Shown: one piece after another, positions 7,031-10,173 of the stretch | How positions within the stretch are numbered: position 1 is the stretch's first letter | How the letters are laid out: the number at the start of each line of letters is the position of its first letter | DNA from: Euperipatoides rowelli | Lineage: Eukaryota > Onychophora > Udeonychophora > Euonychophora > Peripatopsidae | Strand: one strand, 5' to 3' | NCBI GenBank assembly: GCA_003024985.2 | Contig: PXIH01S0045127.1 | Length of the DNA stretch: 10,173 nucleotides | Notes under the pieces: model-generated | Databases searched by the model: none | Told to the model about the DNA's origin: nothing | What the model saw: the letters and a program-made list of their open reading frames with translations, nothing else | Position numbers and translations under genes: made by a program

Positions 7031-8884
7031 ATTAAGCAGCCAAATTGTTAGTATACTCATTCTCAATGTTATCTAACATTGAGCCACAATTTTTTTTATG
7101 TCAAAAAAATAAATAAATGCTTGATAATTAATTAGGCATAATACATTTTTTTTTCACTAAAAAAAATTAAATAAATAAAAATATGCAAAGGGTTAATGTT
7201 TTCAGGTTCAGTGTCTTGGATTCCATAAATTCCGTCCAGATAATAAACCAAGGTTAGTAAAGGAGTAGAATTGTTGAAATGAATTTCACGTGAATTTTCT
7301 TGGGCAGAGTCTGGAATTATTATAGACAACAGAGAAGCTGAAAAAGCATGCGTTATTGAGTGTATTTCCATATACAGTACATAGCCTACTACAATTGTTC
7401 TTGAAAAGCTTCCTTAAATTTGTTTTTTTGGTTGAAGTTCATGCTATTCCCTAATCCTACATATCGTAGGCATCTTTCTCTCATTCGACTGACGAATGTT
7501 ACTGGAATTGAATTATTTGGTGTTTGCAATTTAATTATTTCACATTTGTGATTGATTGTTTCAGTCCAACTTGTGGATTTTTATCTCATTGCTTACTAAA
7601 TGCTTCTGATTAATTTATACAGTTTGAATAATATTACAATAATTATAACTTCTATGAACAGCGTGGACTACATTTTAACTACTGACAGCGAAAATCTTAC
7701 TTTCGAGTCTAAATTAGAACTACTTGCTTTGACACTCTTCGGGAAGCACGAAACCCCACATGTAGTGGCCGCAGGGAGGAGATATGCTGTACCTACTTTT
7801 AATGGCATTTCATTATTCAATTAGTGTAGCATAGGAATCTAACCTGACTAAATTAATAGAAGACATGGGAAGTCCTACTACTTAATGCAAACTAGATATA
7901 AAGTAAGTAGCCTATTCATGTTCTTGACAGCCCCTGTGAAAAGGAAAACATCCTGCTCTCCTTTGAAACATTAGCCTACATATGGAGATATGACTTAGAC
8001 TACAGTTATGATAATCTAAATAAAAAGAATATCACCTCGTCAGAAATTTGGAGATACAAATTCCTCTTGCAGCCTATCACACGTAGCCTACCTAAGGTGA
8101 TGTATATTTTAAATTCAATCATTACAAAATTAAACTAAACACGTTAAATTCATTATTAAATTAAACTGATAAATTTCTAAACTATCTATAATTTGTATGG
8201 ACACCCCTACACTATCACAAGTCTGCAACCACAAATAAGATGTTCACACCATTTTCATTATTTAGCAATGCATACCTTGATTTATTATGGTCCTAAGACC
8301 GGAATGAAACATTATTTGAAATTTAAAATAAATTTGAAACATTAAATAGCCTAATTTCTAGATATCATTCATCTTCTCATTAATTATATCAAAACCATAA
8401 TATGCATTTCATAAATAAACAAACCAAATATTTAAACATTCGTGAAATTAATTAGCACTAGGTACCTCTTCTTATTTAACATATGATAGATTATGAGCAA
8501 AATTGAGCATCTCCATTTATAAAGACTTTGGAAATAATTTACTTTGAATTTTTCTGCTGGTTTAATCGGCTTTGCTGCACTCAGACTGGGCATAATTCAT
8601 CAGTCAAATCTTCTAAAATTATCTTAAAGCAGGGCCACAATTCTTCATTTGGTTTCATTCAGCATTTGGTAAACTTCTTCTTAGGCATGGTCGATCGTAG
8701 GTTCAATACTTCATGATACTCAGGTGTAAAGTTTCGGTATATGGATAGTAAAGAAGATCAAGATTTATCCGTGAATTTGTTTATATAGCCTACTCGTAAG
8801 GTGTTAAAACGAAGTAAGCATTGGATAATCCAGATTTGTTGACACGTTATTATTTATTTCTGTTTAGGATCCTAATGGGCCAAA
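7031..8884. other. Long stretch without a recognised gene
   Basis: AT-rich sequence. Open frames at 7371-7132 (minus, 79 codons), 7600-7824 (plus, 74 codons) and 8528-8716 (plus, 62 codons) have no recognisable domain, no splice context that convinces me and no family match. The stretch carries six of the seven TAGCCTA heptamers in this half of the window (7382, 7908, 7972, 8084, 8347, 8786). It is probably intergenic or intronic DNA with old repeats. Confidence 0.4.
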
Positions 8885-9061
8885 CTAAAAATAGTGCAAA
8901 AAGTTCTGGCTCTTCACTATAGTGTCACTAAAATATTGTAATGTTGAGNGCACATCGCTACCTGCTGCGAATGTAGAAATTCTCCCATAAGTCACCAAAA
9001 ACGCATTACGGTCCGCGAACAACGCTGCTGAGTACAGCCAGGAAACAATAGCATCTGAGGC
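8885..9061 (-). other. CpG-rich patch with a short open frame
   Basis: The minus strand is open for 58 codons between stops (TAA 9064-9062 and TAG 8887-8885), with no ATG. It includes WLYSAALFADRNAFLVTYGR. Local base composition is unusual: about seven CpG dinucleotides fall in 8950-9035, in DNA that otherwise nearly lacks them. One base (8949) is ambiguous. It could be an exon, a retrocopy fragment or the end of a transposon. I recognise no family and see no strong splice sites. Confidence 0.25.
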
Positions 9062-9990
9062 TTACATTCTTTCACAGCAAGAGTCTATTTAAAACAATAG
9101 CGAAAATGTCAATGCTGCATATTTGAAAACAGTTTGATAAAGGAAGGAATGTTCTCATATAAAAGTCTATAATGCTCCCACTGTTCAAACAATATTGTTT
9201 ATCTTCAATTTCAAATATAAATGTTTAGAAATAAAACACGGCATAAATCTTACTATTGTAATGCACGGCATTTGGCAAAAAAAATTTTTTATCTAACTAA
9301 AGACCACTTTCATAAATATAAATAAATTAAATAAAATAACTAATCTAAACTTGACCATTGGCACAATTTTAAATCACTCTAAATATAAACATTAATTCAT
9401 TAATATTAGTAATCAAATAAAATAAAAAGTTTAAAATAATATTAAGGATGGTAGAGCTTTAAAATGCAAATTTCCCGCCTCCACTATTATTACTCTGCAG
9501 ATTTCATAAGCGCTATTATTGGGAGGATCAACATATGAATAATATCCTTAAACCCATCTGGACAAGAAAGCACAGATCAACAACAGTGAGGGAGAATAAC
9601 AAGCTAATTTTAAACCCGGCCCACTTCACAAATAGTCAAATTAAAATACAATTCACAAAGTATAACTTTGATGTCGGCAAATAAAATATATACAGTATAT
9701 AAATTCAATTACTTAGATTTGACAAATATAAAAATGAAATACCGTATTAAAATAAAATTTACATCTCTACTTCATACTTTCGTAAGTTTAAAAGTGATAA
9801 GCAAATATAAATGCATTGCAAGAGTTACAGTATACACAAGTCAAAAATAAAATAAAAGGAAATAAATAAAATTTGAATGTACCAATATAATTAAGTATAC
9901 ATACAGTAAATAAAATCAAATTAAATTCATATCGATATATCAGATACAAAAAAAATACACAGGCAAAAGCAAAACTTAAAAGTTATATCT
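9062..9990. other. AT-rich stretch, no gene seen
   Basis: The sequence is very AT-rich with many short A/T runs. A pair of inverted words (TTAAGGAT near 9442, ATCCTTAA near 9544) flanks a slightly GC-richer core of about 100 bases containing CCCGCCTCC and GGGAGG. The 60-codon plus-strand frame at 9668-9850 is Lys/Ile/Tyr-rich and reads as chance. Confidence 0.4.
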
Positions 9991-10093
9991 AGAGATAGAT
10001 ACAGATATAGATATATAGATATAGATAAATAGATATAGATATATAGATATAGATAGATAGATAGATATACACGTAGATATAGATAGATAGATT
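9991..10093. repeat. GATA/GATATA microsatellite
   Basis: Imperfect GATA and GATATA units with a few interruptions (ACAG, ACACGTA). This is a typical simple repeat. Confidence 0.9.
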
Positions 10094-10173
10094 TCTTAGA
10101 CACTGATGTAGCCTATATGAGTTGACTTATATTTGCCTGAAATTAAAAAACAAGAAATCTTGTGGATCTGATG

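Noticed and set aside
7132-7371. Minus-strand 79-codon frame (LLTLVYYLDGIYGIQ)
   Set aside because: It has some protein-like character but no recognisable domain, a poly-Phe/Lys tail from AT runs and no convincing splice sites.
7600-7824. Plus-strand 74-codon frame
   Set aside because: The second half has a reasonable composition, but there is no family match and the first half is Ile/Asn/Leu-rich chance sequence.
8528-8759. Plus-strand 62-codon frame, and a protein-like minus-strand reading (ILEDLTDELCPV)
   Set aside because: The minus reading has two stops within about 60 codons and no family I recognise. The plus frame is then probably its shadow. Too weak to call a pseudogene.
9668-9850. 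Plus-strand 60-codon frame
   Set aside because: Lys/Ile/Tyr-rich translation in extremely AT-rich DNA; no motif.

Overview
The window reads as nuclear DNA of an animal, most likely an invertebrate. It is strongly AT-rich, has two ambiguous bases (4983 and 8949), microsatellites and dispersed repeats, and one spliced exon of a TRPC-type ion-channel gene. The phylum cannot be named from the sequence. Nothing bacterial is present: no operons with ribosome binding sites and no CRISPR.

The main content is a decayed Maverick/Polinton (adintovirus-like) element at about 400-3550, with every gene on the minus strand. In transcription order it holds an unrecognised 128-codon frame (3550-3164), a full-span but broken DDE integrase with a C-terminal chromodomain (3060-1981), a penton-type minor capsid gene lacking its N-terminal half (about 1980-1450), an intact small GYG-rich virion-type protein (1447-1052), and the N-terminal half of an F54H12.2-family capsid protein (1021-400). 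DNA polymerase B, packaging ATPase and protease are not found, and no terminal repeat pair is visible. Nonsense codons and frameshifts show an old, inactive copy. The two short frames are nevertheless unbroken.

At about 3746-4640 lies a block of diverged repeats with two GC-box-like runs 174 bp apart, five TGATGTCA/TGACATCA octamers, recurring GCATTCTGGG-like words and a perfect 9-bp hairpin. Beyond it, 4908-4720 on the minus strand is a 189-bp phase-0 exon carrying both TRP boxes, flanked by AG and GT splice sites. The Polinton remnant is on the same strand and downstream, so it lies in a later intron or just past the end of that gene.

From about 5000 to the end no gene is recognised. The stretch holds a GAT/ATT microsatellite (5034-5180), an AT-rich hairpin (6123-6195), a tRNA-type B box suggesting a SINE (about 6247-6345), a GC-rich sequence resembling a hAT terminus (6978), a run of TAGCCTA heptamers (7382-10115), a CpG-rich patch with a short minus-strand open frame (8885-9061) and a GATA microsatellite (9991-10093).
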